Shown: one piece after another, positions 1-10,339 of the stretch
Numbering within the stretch: the stretch's first letter is position 1
How the letters are laid out: every line of letters starts with the position of its first letter
Source: Topomyia yanbarensis
Taxonomy: Eukaryota; Arthropoda; Insecta; Diptera; Culicidae
Reading direction: 5' to 3'
DNA: 64,000 nucleotides
Assembly: GCF_030247195.1 (NCBI RefSeq)
Contig: NC_080672.1
Coordinates: 163,127,471 to 163,191,470, forward strand
Notes under the pieces: generated by a model
Databases searched by the model: none
What the model was told of the DNA's origin: nothing
Seen by the model: only the letters and a program-made list of their open reading frames with translations
Position numbers and translations under genes: made by a program

Positions 1-583
1 AATCAGAAGCATGAAAGAGATTGACACGGTTGGGATAGTATGAAGAAGGATTGATATTTTGTGCCATGTAATCGAAGTACAAGGACATAAATCGGGTTTG
101 AGAATTGAGCTCGACAAGCCTTCCGAAATTTGCAATTACTAACGGGTTCAAGATATCGCATCGGATGAGCAATCGATATGAGAGTTCCCAAAATCGATTT
201 TTCAGCGGAAGGACGCCCGCCAGCACTTCTAAACTCATCGTATGTGTCGAGTGCATGCAACCCAAAGCAATACGCAAACAACAATATTGGATTCGCTCTA
301 GTTTGATGAAATGTATGTTCGCGGCGGAGCGGAAACAGAAACTCCCGTACTCCATCACCGACAATATTGTTGTTTGGTACAGCCTGATCAGGTCTCCTGG
401 GTGGGCACCCCACCATGTTCCGGTTATTGTACGGAGAAAGTTGATCCTTTGCTGGCACTTCTGTTTCAGATACCTAATGTGACATCCCCAGGTTCCTTTA
501 GAGTCGAACCAGACCCCGAGATATTTGAAAGTTGAAACCTGAGCAATAGTTTGACCCATTAATTGAAGCTGTAGTTGCGCTGG
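1..583 (-). pseudogene. Continuation of retrotransposon ORF2 past an in-frame stop (RT thumb region)
   Basis: Reading the same minus-strand frame beyond the TAA at 584-586 gives about 194 further codons to the window edge with no other stop. The segment contains FKYLGVWFD, the conserved KYLGV motif found just after the RT palm in LINEs, followed by WWGAHPGDLIRLYQT and a long helical region typical of the RT thumb and linker. One base change therefore separates this copy from a continuous ORF2. The RNase H region expected next in I-group elements would lie outside the window. Confidence 0.8.
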
Positions 584-2716
584 TTAACGCTTCCTTGAAA
601 ATACGACTAGCTCAGTTTTCTCCGTGGAGAACTCGATACCTAGCTGGAGGGCCCAAGCAGACAAATTGTCCAAGGTATCTTGCAATGGTCCTTGCAGATC
701 GACGGCTTTGGGACCTGTAATAGAGACCACACCGTCATCCGCAAGCTGCCTTAGCGTGCAGGAATTGACAAGACATTCGTCAATGTCATTCACGTATATG
801 TTATAGAGAAGGGGGCTTAGACATGAGCCCTGGGGAAGACCCATGTAGCTGATTCGTGATGTCGATAAATCACCATGCGAAAAATGCATATGTTTTTCAG
901 ACAGCAAGTTTAGCAAAAAGTTGTTTAGAGTCGGTGAAAGACCATGCTGGTGCAGCTTCTCAGAAAGAATTTTGATAGAAACTGAATCAAAAGCCCCCTT
1001 TATATCTAGGAAAACTGATGCCATCTGCTCTTTGCTAGCATAAGCCATTTGAATTTCTGTTGAGAACAACGCAAGACAATCGTTCGTCCCTTTGCCTTTG
1101 CGGAAACCAAATTGTGTATCTGACAGTAAGCCATTTGCTTCAACCCAATTATCGAGGCGAAACAAGATCATTTTCTCGAACAACTTTCGGATATAGGACA
1201 GCATCGCAATCGGTCGATACGAGTTGTGGTCGGAGGCTGGTTTTCCTGGTTTTTGAATGGCGATGACCTTCACTTGCCTCCAATCATGAGGGACAATATT
1301 ACCCTCAAGAAACTTATTAAATAAATTCAACAAGCGTCTCTTGGCAGAGTCTGGCAGATTCTTTAACAAGTTAAATTTGATTCTGTCTGGCCCTGGGGCT
1401 TTATTGTTACATGATAAGAGAGCAAGTGAGAACTCCACCATCGAAAACGGTGTTTCGTTCGCGTTATTGTGAGGGGACGCGGCGCGGTAGATCTTCTGTG
1501 CCGGGGCGGAATCCGGACAAACCTTCTTGGCAAAATCGAATATCCAACGGTTTGAATATTCCACGCTCTCATTGGTACTGTTTCGGTTTCGTAAGCGCCG
1601 GGCCGTACTCCAAAAAGTGCTCATCGATGTTTCTCTCGATAGTCCGTCGACGAACCGGCGCCAGTAGCTACGTTTTTTGGCTTTTATCAAACTCTTCATG
1701 CGCGTTTCCGCCATCGCGTACTGTCGGCAGCTAGCTGGCAGCCCGTCGTCCCGGAAGGTCTTATACGCAGCGGCCTTCTCCGCGTACACGTCTGAGCACT
1801 CTTTATCCCACCATGGATTGGGAGGACGCCCGCGTGAATTCGCGTCTGGTACACGTTTAGTCTGAGCTTGAATCGCGGTATCGAGAATCAAGCCAGCCAG
1901 GAACCCGTACTCTTCCTCCGGAGGAAGCGCTTGTGTCGATTCTACTTTTTCGGATATCGCGGACGCGTAGCTCTTACAATCAATATTTCGTGTGAGGTCA
2001 TACGAAACATTGATTGTATTCGGTGGCCCTGAACCGTTAGCAATATTAATTACGATTGGCAGATGGTCGCTGCCGTGGGGATCAGAGACTACCTTCCACA
2101 TGCAATCTAACCGCAGCGATGTCGAGCAGAGGGACAGGTCTAATGCGCTCGGACGCGCTGGAGGGGCAGGAATCCGTGTCATTTCACCCGTATTCAAAAT
2201 GGTCATATTGAAGTTGTCGCAAAGCTCATGGAGTAGGGTAGATCGATTATCGTCATGAAGGCAACCCCATGCCGTGCTGTGGGAGTTGAAGTCACCTAAA
2301 ACTAGCCTCGGTGCGGGGAGGAGTTCCGCAATATCGCAAAGCCGTCGGTGGCTAACTGAGGCTCTAGGGGGGATGTAGGTGGAAGCAATGCAAAGGTCTT
2401 TGCCTTTAATTCTGGTTTGGCAAGCGACAACTTCAATGCCTGGTGTCGAGGGGAGGTCGATCCGATTGAAAGAATAGCACTTTTTGATCCCCAAAAGTAC
2501 TCCTTCGTAAGAGTCTTCTCGATCCAAGCGAATAATATTAAAATCGTGAAAGTGTAGGGTTATTTCTGAAGTGAGCCATGTCTCGCATAGGGCAAATGCA
2601 TCGCATTTCAAATTATTTAGTAAGATTTTAAACGAATCGATTTTCGGGATAATACTTCTGCAATTCCACTGTAGAACAGTGATTAAATCCTTGACCTCGT
2701 TCGATGAATTAGCCAT
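584..2716 (-). CDS. Non-LTR retrotransposon ORF2, endonuclease and reverse transcriptase (stops early)
   Basis: The frame runs 710 codons from the ATG at 2714-2716, which I prefer over an in-frame TTG 12 nt upstream. Residues 12-225 are an APE-type endonuclease with all expected motifs: QWNCRS near 16, ETWL at 45-48, TYIPP near 113, GDFN at 141-144 and SDHLP at 216-220. Residues about 435-710 are the reverse transcriptase: NKAPGPD (438-444), the FLDIKGAFDSV block with its catalytic Asp near 571, GLPQGS (626-631) and the LADD box at 658-661. The usual first position of the last box is F or Y; here it is L. The protein would nick the target and prime reverse transcription from the nick. A TAA at 584-586 ends it just after the RT palm, although the same frame stays open beyond, so this copy is probably inactive. 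Confidence 0.88.
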   Translation of the reverse strand: MANSSNEVKDLITVLQWNCRSIIPKIDSFKILLNNLKCDAFALCETWLTSEITLHFHDFNIIRLDREDSYEGVLLGIKKCYSFNRIDLPSTPGIEVVACQTRIKGKDLCIASTYIPPRASVSHRRLCDIAELLPAPRLVLGDFNSHSTAWGCLHDDNRSTLLHELCDNFNMTILNTGEMTRIPAPPARPSALDLSLCSTSLRLDCMWKVVSDPHGSDHLPIVINIANGSGPPNTINVSYDLTRNIDCKSYASAISEKVESTQALPPEEEYGFLAGLILDTAIQAQTKRVPDANSRGRPPNPWWDKECSDVYAEKAAAYKTFRDDGLPASCRQYAMAETRMKSLIKAKKRSYWRRFVDGLSRETSMSTFWSTARRLRNRNSTNESVEYSNRWIFDFAKKVCPDSAPAQKIYRAASPHNNANETPFSMVEFSLALLSCNNKAPGPDRIKFNLLKNLPDSAKRRLLNLFNKFLEGNIVPHDWRQVKVIAIQKPGKPASDHNSYRPIAMLSYIRKLFEKMILFRLDNWVEANGLLSDTQFGFRKGKGTNDCLALFSTEIQMAYASKEQMASVFLDIKGAFDSVSIKILSEKLHQHGLSPTLNNFLLNLLSEKHMHFSHGDLSTSRISYMGLPQGSCLSPLLYNIYVNDIDECLVNSCTLRQLADDGVVSITGPKAVDLQGPLQDTLDNLSAWALQLGIEFSTEKTELVVFSRKR

Positions 2717-4031
2717 CGAAGGATACAATCGCTGAAAGGAGGGGCCACTTCGCAGTGAACTGCATCAAGAATGTTTTTACTGCGGGGAGAAAGCTTATCA
2801 AGATACTTTTAAGGGGGTCAGAAATGTTCAACGCTGTAAGAATACGGTCCACGATGTCAGGGAAATTTATTAAACCAGCACTGTTTTCTTTCTCTGGCTG
2901 AGATATGGGAACACTTGGGGTTTTTGATGTTCCTGGAAGTGCTGGGAACTCCTTTTCTGAGCTCAGGTTACTGAGACCGGGAGCGACTTGCTTCGGTTTT
3001 ACAACAGTACTTCCTTGAGTAGTCATTTTAGGGGGACCATGAAGAGACACCTTCTGGCCTTTACGACGAAGCTTGGAAGAGGAAATGTTCTTCCTTTTTC
3101 TACTACTTCTAGGCACAGCAGAAGATGTTCCCTCCTGGGGTTCATCACAGTCGCCTTCGTCAGTAGACAAGCTGGTAAAGATGTTCGTAGAGACAGATGG
3201 CGTAGCTATCTTAAGCATTTCTGCAAAAGATCGCTTGGAGCGTCCCTGAAGGGAACGCTTAAGATTTTCCTCGCGCTGTTTGTACGCGGGACATGAAGGG
3301 AGATCATGTGGGTTTCCCCCACAGTAGAGACACTTTTCAACATCTCTACCACAGGAATCATCCGCATGATTCCCACCGCATTTCCCACAGCGGGCTTTAT
3401 TGCTACAATGGGAGGCTGTGTGTCCCAATTGTTTGCAATTAGTACAGTTCATGACCCGCGGCACAAAGAGGCGAACAGGTAGACGAACCTTGTCAAAAAG
3501 GAGGTAATTGGGCAGGGCAGAGCCGGCGAAGGTCACCCGATAAGAGTCTGAGTTGACGTATGTTTTCTTCCCGTCAGCTGCGACTGATGCTGAATGCAAA
3601 CGTTTGCATTCCAGTATCTTCACTGGCTTAAGCATGGGGTCTTTGAAACAGCCAGTCTTATATTTTAGCAGGTCCTCGCAATTCAGACTCGAATCGGAAA
3701 CGACCCCACTGATTTCAACCCTGCTAGCTGGAATATACACCCTGTACTCCCTCGTAAAGGGCTCGTAGCCAGCAATATCATTTGCCTGAGTTGAACTGTT
3801 AACAACCACCCGAAGCTTATCAGGGCGAATTTTCGATATTTCTGTCACGGCCGAATACCGGTCTGTCAGAACGCGAGAAATCTGCAACAGATTCAAACAC
3901 TTTTTTTCTTTGGTCCGAAAGAAGATCACAAATGGCCCGGTGGCCGAGCTCGGATATACTTTGAGCCGGGGAGCCGATTTTGTTTCGACGTCCATCTCAC
4001 CTTGAGACGAACCGCCGTCAGGGGAAGTCAT
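2709..4031 (-). CDS. Non-LTR retrotransposon ORF1, gag-like nucleic-acid-binding protein
   Basis: This 440-residue frame starts at an ATG (4029-4031) and ends in TAA (2709-2711). Residues 195-247 hold three retroviral-type zinc knuckles: CX2CX4HX4C (from MNCTNCKQLGHTASHC), CX2CX3HX4C and CX2CX4HX4C. That series is typical of ORF1 proteins of I-group LINEs, which bind element RNA in the ribonucleoprotein particle. The 150 residues before the knuckles look like the usual ORF1 folded region. The tail after residue 250 is rich in Ser, Lys and Pro and looks disordered, and about 40 C-terminal residues are hydrophobic. No frameshift or stop interrupts it. It overlaps the ORF2 start by 8 nt, consistent with stop-start reinitiation for the downstream frame. 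Confidence 0.88.
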   Translation of the reverse strand: MTSPDGGSSQGEMDVETKSAPRLKVYPSSATGPFVIFFRTKEKKCLNLLQISRVLTDRYSAVTEISKIRPDKLRVVVNSSTQANDIAGYEPFTREYRVYIPASRVEISGVVSDSSLNCEDLLKYKTGCFKDPMLKPVKILECKRLHSASVAADGKKTYVNSDSYRVTFAGSALPNYLLFDKVRLPVRLFVPRVMNCTNCKQLGHTASHCSNKARCGKCGGNHADDSCGRDVEKCLYCGGNPHDLPSCPAYKQREENLKRSLQGRSKRSFAEMLKIATPSVSTNIFTSLSTDEGDCDEPQEGTSSAVPRSSRKRKNISSSKLRRKGQKVSLHGPPKMTTQGSTVVKPKQVAPGLSNLSSEKEFPALPGTSKTPSVPISQPEKENSAGLINFPDIVDRILTALNISDPLKSILISFLPAVKTFLMQFTAKWPLLSAIVSFDG

Positions 4032-4330
4032 TTTTGCACGGGCCTATTGCCCAGTGCACGTTATTAAGACAACCAAGAAGGGGAAACGAAAACTAATACT
4101 TAGCTTGTGTAGGTAACGGTATCCAGACGGCTTACTAGAAGAACACTGCTTCACTTCACTGACCGGCTAACGGTACAGAAACAGAAACACAAAAGAAGGG
4201 AAAAAATACTGAAACCTCAACTAGGCGTAGAGTGTGCAAATAACCTTGAACGCGGATTAACACTATTTGTCGCTATAGAGTGTACGGACCGATGACAAAA
4301 GACTTCTATCTCGACTGAGTGCTCGATAAC
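4032..4330 (-). promoter_or_regulatory. Probable 5' UTR and internal promoter of the non-LTR element
   Basis: This stretch lies directly upstream of the ORF1 start on the minus strand and has no long open frame. Read on the minus strand it contains a CACTCAGTCGAG segment near 4310-4325, which resembles the CAGT-type starts of arthropod LINE promoters that act from inside the transcript. No target duplication can be placed because the 3' end is missing, so the 5' boundary is a guess. Confidence 0.35.
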
Positions 4331-4439
4331 GAATGATAAAAAAAAGAATATGTTACTATAATTAGTCAAAGTTAGGCCGAAGGGCGGCCAACACCAACAG
4401 TGCAAAATTGCTAAACTAACAAGCACTTTTTGAGCCTTG

Positions 4440-7400
4440 TGTATTCAAAATAAATAAACTATAAGAAATAATTCGAAACTATGCTCTAGATTGAAATATT
4501 AAACCAAACATGCACACTTATCGTGTACAAATTTCAATATTCTTAAGTTAATTAGATAATCTAAATTACCTTATACGGTTAAGGGGACGACACAAACATC
4601 TTTATTTTCCTTATGTAATTAATAGTCATAATATCTTAGGGCCGATTTCTTCACCCTCGCTTAACTTTTAAACCAGGTTCATCAGTACGTTTAAACCTGG
4701 CTTAGGCGCCCGTAGTTTTATTGCAAAGTATCAAAGCTTTACTCCGAATATTTTCGAATATAGATATAGTAGATCCGGTTTGCACTGAGTATCACCGGGT
4801 CAACGCGTGAAACTTTAACAGGCGTTTAAAGATTTTGAAATAGTGTAAATGACTGCAAGAGAAACTGCTTCAACCACCGAGATATTTAAATGAAAAATTT
4901 TATAAAAGAATCCAACCACTTATAGTTAAAAATTGGGCTTTTTCATGTCACCATGGTGGTTTTAATGCTTAACTTTGGAAATTTTTTAACCTTTAATTTT
5001 TTTAGTGCATGCTTGCTAACTAATAACCTTTTTAATGGTGTCTCAGATTATAATTAGCGACTACAGGATTTCCGCCGTCAGAATCTTCCGCGGGGACGAA
5101 TTTCGGGAGATCGTCTTTACAACCGCCATTTTGTATTGTTCCTACATTTTTTCATGAGATTAAACATATCTAAATATACGAAGAACCAACGTGTAGTGGT
5201 GTTTTGTCCAAGAAATCTCTCTTTCAATCCCATTTATAATTAGTAATACGAGAAGAATAACAAATCTATTTCTATGTAGGCTTTTGCAACTCCTCCAAAG
5301 ACAAACGTAGACTTTTACTAGACTTGCCCCCTTACGTGGCATTATGTCACTCACTACAGAATTAACTCAATATACTTCACTTATGTTCCATTTACACTTG
5401 AACAACCATAAAATTACGCAAGGTTTTCTATCACATATCAAATCGCGATTCGCCAAAATCGGATGCACGTTTATCAAATCGCATTTTTTTACCTGTTTCC
5501 CCGCATATATTATGCTGCCTGAATAGAGGTTATCGCATATCCGAAAAAGCAACCATAGTTCGAAATAACAAACATTTTAGGAATGTCGTTGGACAGGTTT
5601 TTTTTAAATTTCATTGATTTCTTCGAAGTGTTTAAAACCAACAACAATACAAAGTCACGAACCACGAACCGTTACTGCGGTCTGAGGCGATTGTTGTGTA
5701 GGGGCCAATGCACCTTCAACGATGCCGTAAGCAGTGACATAAATTTCATTTATGTTCCCTTTTTGAATACGAGAAGCGCTTGGAAAATTATCCATATGAC
5801 AGGTTAAAGAGTGGACAGTCACTTTCATTTTTGGAGGTCCTATTCAATTCGTTTCTAGTCCCAACTAACTCTCTGTTGGGTCTATAGCTTTGACGGAGAC
5901 TAGGAAGGCATAGGTGCAGTGAGTATATACGTTTAACCGGTTTTTCACCCCTATTCAAACGGGTTGCTATTAAAATGATTCAACTTTCATAACATCAAGC
6001 ATTTGCATAACTGAGTGATTATTTTTTTCGTTGTTCTGCTTGTGAATCTTCTTATTTTGGTCTGGGACGGGGGTGGGTGGAAGCAACCAAACCACTTCCA
6101 CTCGATTGTAACGTGCGTATTGGCAGTTGGATATAAATGTGCTTCAAACCCTTTCAACACACCGGACATCGTCGCCTTCAGTAATCGTCACCGTAGAGTG
6201 ATGGGGCCAACCATCAGAGCAAGCAAGACACGACCATTGATGACGTCAAAGCCATTAGTAGCCCTGTGGCTCTTGCGTCTGTTTCTTCAAAGTGGTGGGA
6301 ACAGTTGGTGCAAAAAGACACTTCCTGCCACTAGAATGTAGTGGGAGTGGACTCTGTGACTTGCCATTCAAGCCCTGTTTGCATTTAGAACTGGCAACCA
6401 CCGAATTGACTATCTCCCAGAGGGAATCTCGTGTAACCTGTCATGGGTGTGGCGAAAAAAGATCTTGATTAGAATACTATGATGCTTTTCGCATTAAGGG
6501 GTTATGCTGCGGATTGAGAATTTTTTGAAATTTTCATCATTTTCATTAACCGAGACAGAAAAATTAGACGTAGATTGGCAAAACTTGTAAAACAAACGAC
6601 AATTCTCTGCACTCAACATTCAAGATTTTTTCAATATTATGCAAGAGCGAAACGCGAATAATACCCACGAATCATGATCCGAAATTTTGATCAACAACAA
6701 TGAAACTCAATGATAAAGCATTAAAGCACTGTCGAAAGGTGTGTTCCTGTTATGATGTTATGTGTGCGCAGAAACTCATCGATGCGCATCCGGCATGTAA
6801 GACGCAACCCGGTCACACAATTTGTTTACCGCACCACGTCAACTAGTGTGGTCCTTTCGTTTCTCAGGCGTACACACCCTTCCGCGGATTGCAACTCAAC
6901 CGGCTGGTTGGAAAAGGATGACCGAGCAGTAACACTGAACACTGATTTGAAGAGCAAACAAAAGGGAATATTAAAATATTTTAATGCCTTCTTGCTACGC
7001 AGCTGGGCGCGTGCTACGGCCCTCCGACAATACATTCACGCCAAGGAGGGGAGCAACATGAATAAGATATTTTAGGAGTGTAAAACCAACAAGCTTTTGT
7101 TAAATAAACAAATAACGCCGCGGCGGGGCCTGAACTTTCAAGAGTCAAGAACGAGCGCGCATTCAATAAAAGTGCAGACGGATGGGAAACACTCGTGGCC
7201 GAGGATAGTTTGACCATCAGTAAATCATTTCAACGAACAGAATATTGGAATTTGCAGAGAGATTGATCAAAGCAAAAACATATAATCACTACAGCGACAC
7301 TGTTCGCACACGATCGACAAGTATACATTCCTAAGGCTTCATTCATAAATAAACTGCACATATGTGTTAGTGAAACCAGCAAGTATCATAAATTTGATCC

Positions 7401-8495
7401 ACCTTACATAGTTCAGTTCGGCCGACAGAATGGACGAATGCCAAGGTCACCGAGAACGATCCTTTGTTCTAGATGCTAATCGTGCAGAGTGAATTGCTGC
7501 TTCTTTCCTGTCTCTTCAACTCAACCTGCTCCAAGTGTTTAAAGTGTGATATCTACTATCCACGGAACCGGTTCTGTGGTCTCAGCATGCTGAGATGTGT
7601 ATTGTACAAAAATGCTAATGATCGCGGTCTGTCTTTATCATTCCACGGTCAGCCAGTACAGGGGAACACGGACTGGTTGATGAAACGTTTGATTCATATC
7701 ATCGCCGTAATTTTGCTGCATTCCATTGGGATCTTTTCAATTTTGTTCAGTTGGGTAAGCTGTTCGTGTTCCACCGGATCTCTACAGAATGATGCAATAT
7801 AAATATATAAATGATTCGATTAAGCTTATTTTGACCAGTGTGGAATAAATTTTTGTCTTAGTAGATCGTAGATTGCAAGTAGTCGGATGTTAGCACGACC
7901 ATTCCCCTCAATTCTAAACGAACGTAGTACGTATACAGTGTATACAAATTTTGGGTGCGTCCGCTCTTTTCTTTTATTAGAAGAGAGTAAGTACACTTGA
8001 TCCCACTTTTATTTTTTTTCTCATAACTTTTCAATAAAATCAACATTTCAATAGCAAAATTCACCATTTTGTAGTCAATTTGAATTATAAGAGCTATGAA
8101 TAATGTGTAAATATGTCGTGTCAGTAATATAAAGTTTTGAAAATCATACCAAAACGAGGTTTTTGTAAAAACCTGTTTACCCCGCCTACTAGGGCTAAAA
8201 GAAAGAAAGCACACTATGACTAATAGATACGAAAGTAGGCTAATTACCTATCCTGACAAATTAAATAATGACTATCTTTTTAGATGCACGACAAATTTTA
8301 ACCACAGTAGAAAGTCAAGACAAGTCAAGTATTTGGGGCAAATCAGTGCTGTTTGAATGAATTTTACATCCTTCAATAACTGAACTTATACCATAATTTG
8401 TTCACGGAAAAAAAATTTTTAGATCAACTGATAGTGTCAGGTACTTCATGAAAATGTTTTCTATTTCTATAAATTTCGAAGGTGTTTGAGAGAGC
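4440..8495. other. No supported gene; AT-rich intergenic or intronic DNA
   Basis: I see only short chance reading frames here (up to about 110 codons at 6752-7075 and 7473-7802) with no recognisable domain. A half-palindromic segment at 4640-4720, with TTAAACCAGGTT and TTTAAACCTGG in near-inverted relation after a GATTTCTTCACC end, resembles one terminus of a MITE, but no partner end is visible. A TTCAGTTCGG start-site-like motif at 7412-7421 is noted but not supported further. Confidence 0.5.
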
Positions 8496-8499
8496 TAAT

Positions 8500-9269
8500 C
8501 GTCGCTGTTGTGCTATCTTATGACAAACGCCATTTTGGGGTAAACTGAGTTAGATATGCCACATTACTTGTTTGAAAAATTTCTACAAAGTGGCGTTTTC
8601 AGAATTTAGAAATTCTACTTGGTTACTTAGATATAGCTAGAAACATGATGAGAAATTGTGAGTTTTTTGCTTCAAATCACTATATCTAGGGATTGGCTCA
8701 AGTTATATTGAAGTTTTAGACAGTTTTATGTGTGAAAATGTCTGAAGAACACAATGGCATAAACATTTTTGAAAGAAAATTATACGAGTTGTGAGAAAAA
8801 ACAGTTTTAGTTTTAAACTGGAAATAAAAGATATTTGGCAACACTGTAATCAAGAATAACAATTTTTTCTAGATTCCCTGACTCATTTCCTTTTAAATGC
8901 ATTTCACCGAATGTTCATAGACCATATGAACCCAAAGATATGAATAAAAGTTAAAAAGGGATGATTTTTTTTCTATGGAAAATTTTCCATGCACGATTAT
9001 GACACGTCATACAAATTTTGTCATCAATACACACCTATGACACGTGTGAGTGCGACTTTTGTTTACATTCACAGTAAAAACTCGCAACATAGTCAACCGA
9101 TCTTCGTAATATTTGAGAGATTAATGCAGAATAGATAGAAGCATCAATTGTCTTCTTTGGATTGTTTATACCATTTATAAGTTTCAAGATATTCAATCTC
9201 AAACTTTCAAAATCGTTTTTCTCGAAATGTGCTGAATGGCGCTTGTCATAAGATAGCACAACAGCGACG
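8500..9269 (+). mobile_element. MITE family A, copy 1 (770 bp, 4-bp target duplication TAAT)
   Basis: The ends are inverted repeats of about 33 bp that begin CGTCGCTGTTGTGCTATCTT and continue TATGACAA(A/G)CGCCATT with one difference between ends. The element is flanked by TAAT on both sides (8496-8499 and 9270-9273). It has no coding capacity; the interior is AT-rich. Its interior matches the other four copies in this window (15036, 36833, 43674, 58338), including a conserved block around CACACGTGTCATAGG or its complement. Copies 1 and 5 share one orientation; copies 2-4 have the other. Confidence 0.88.
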
Positions 9270-9561
9270 TAATGATAGGGATCAAGAATTCCCAGTGTTA
9301 CATATATCAAAGATTCCTATTATATGTTCCATGCTGGAATTATGTCAACACACGTTAAACTTTAACCAACTAGGTTTTGATGACAGAGTACCCAAAAATC
9401 TAAAATACGTTACACAGTTTAACTTATTAGAAAGTATATGTAAAATATACACGATGGAGTTTGTCTTCACTTAGTTATGCACACAGAAAAATCTGCTGTT
9501 ACTAGCGAGATAGTTAGAGCGCTACCATCGTTCAGGAATCCGCAATGAAAAGCATTTAATA

Positions 9562-10320
9562 GGGGAGCCCGGGGTTAGTTGGCGGTTTGGGTACGTTAGC
9601 GGAATCCCATTTTCTCCGTTTTTATTAGACATATAGCGCTGCCTCTTGTTCTGTACCTCAAGTTTTGCGAAACCCATTATCCAATGTGTTTTACCTTAAT
9701 AACATTTTGTTTTGTGGAAGTTGTGGACAATATTGTGTTTTCGAGCATACCAAGTACATTTCCTAAATTTTAAACACTTTGGTTTACTTAGGGCGATTTT
9801 CAATCTCTTTCCCGAAAGATTATATTTTTCGATAGTGCGTGAAAAGAGCTTTCAGTATATAGATGTTACATGTATAGATGTTACATGTATTCACGAACAA
9901 GTTATTTTTTAAATAGTTTTTTTTTATAAAATATGCTGTTGGGGTTAGTTGCCGGTGCTGCTCGTGGGGCAAGTTGGCGGTACTATTTACGGTGCAAATA
10001 TAATTATCAAAAATTTTCATTTCTGGAATTCACTCCAAAGTAAGAAAACCTTTTTCTTGTGTATCTCGTCAATGCAGACGACATTTACTTCGGCCAATCG
10101 CCTGAATAATTTCGAAAATTTGCTTTTGAATATGGAGTACGTGACCAAGTCAAAATGCCGGGGTATTGAAATTGAAATATAACAGCGAATTTCGGTTAAT
10201 ATACAGTTTTCTTGAAAACACATTCAGCACGTGCCAAAAGAACCCCTAAAATATTTGATTCTCCATTTGATTGGTTACTTTTTGACGTATCCATACAGAC
10301 CGCCAACTTACCCCGGGGCC
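9562..10320 (+). mobile_element. Non-autonomous element with GGGGTTAGTTGGCGG-type inverted ends
   Basis: The left end reads GCCCGGGGTTAGTTGGCGG and the right end, inverted, reads GCCCCGGGGTAAGTTGGCGG, with similarity continuing a few bases inward (GTTTGGGTAC against GTCTGTATGGATAC). The same core also appears twice inside on the plus strand at about 9942 and 9966, so the motif is iterated. No transposase is encoded. A target duplication cannot be read because the right end abuts another inverted copy of the same terminus. A fragment of the left end recurs at 13750-13860. Confidence 0.65.
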
Positions 10321-10336
10321 GGGGTAAGTTGGCGGG
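10302..10336. repeat. Perfect palindromic junction of two element termini
   Basis: CCGCCAACTTACCCCGG is followed after 2 nt by its exact reverse complement, giving 17-bp arms. The left arm is the right end of the preceding element. The right arm starts a terminus in the opposite orientation whose inner sequence (GGGTTTTCCGCG) resembles the element's own left end. This looks like two ends joined directly. Confidence 0.75.
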
Positions 10337-10339
10337 TTT

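Larger units (their letters stand above)
1..4330 (-). mobile_element. I-clade-like non-LTR retrotransposon, 3' part off the left edge
   Basis: The element has two reading frames on the minus strand, ORF1 (gag-like, zinc knuckles) then ORF2 (endonuclease plus reverse transcriptase), the order used by I-, R1- and jockey-group LINEs. The frames meet in an ATGGCTAA overlap, where the ORF2 start codon precedes the ORF1 stop. The 5' end is uncertain: about 300 bp upstream of ORF1 (to near 4330) is less AT-rich than the flank beyond and probably is the 5' UTR with an internal promoter. The 3' end, including any RNase H domain, lies outside the window. Only one disabling change is visible, so the copy is young. 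The I-clade assignment rests on three CCHC knuckles in ORF1 and the style of the RT motifs; a related clade (Nimb, Loa) is possible. Confidence 0.85.

Noticed and set aside
7384..7460. Initiator TTCAGTTCGG with weak CATAAATT upstream
   Set aside because: TATA match is poor, no downstream promoter element fits, and the following ATG opens only 20 codons.
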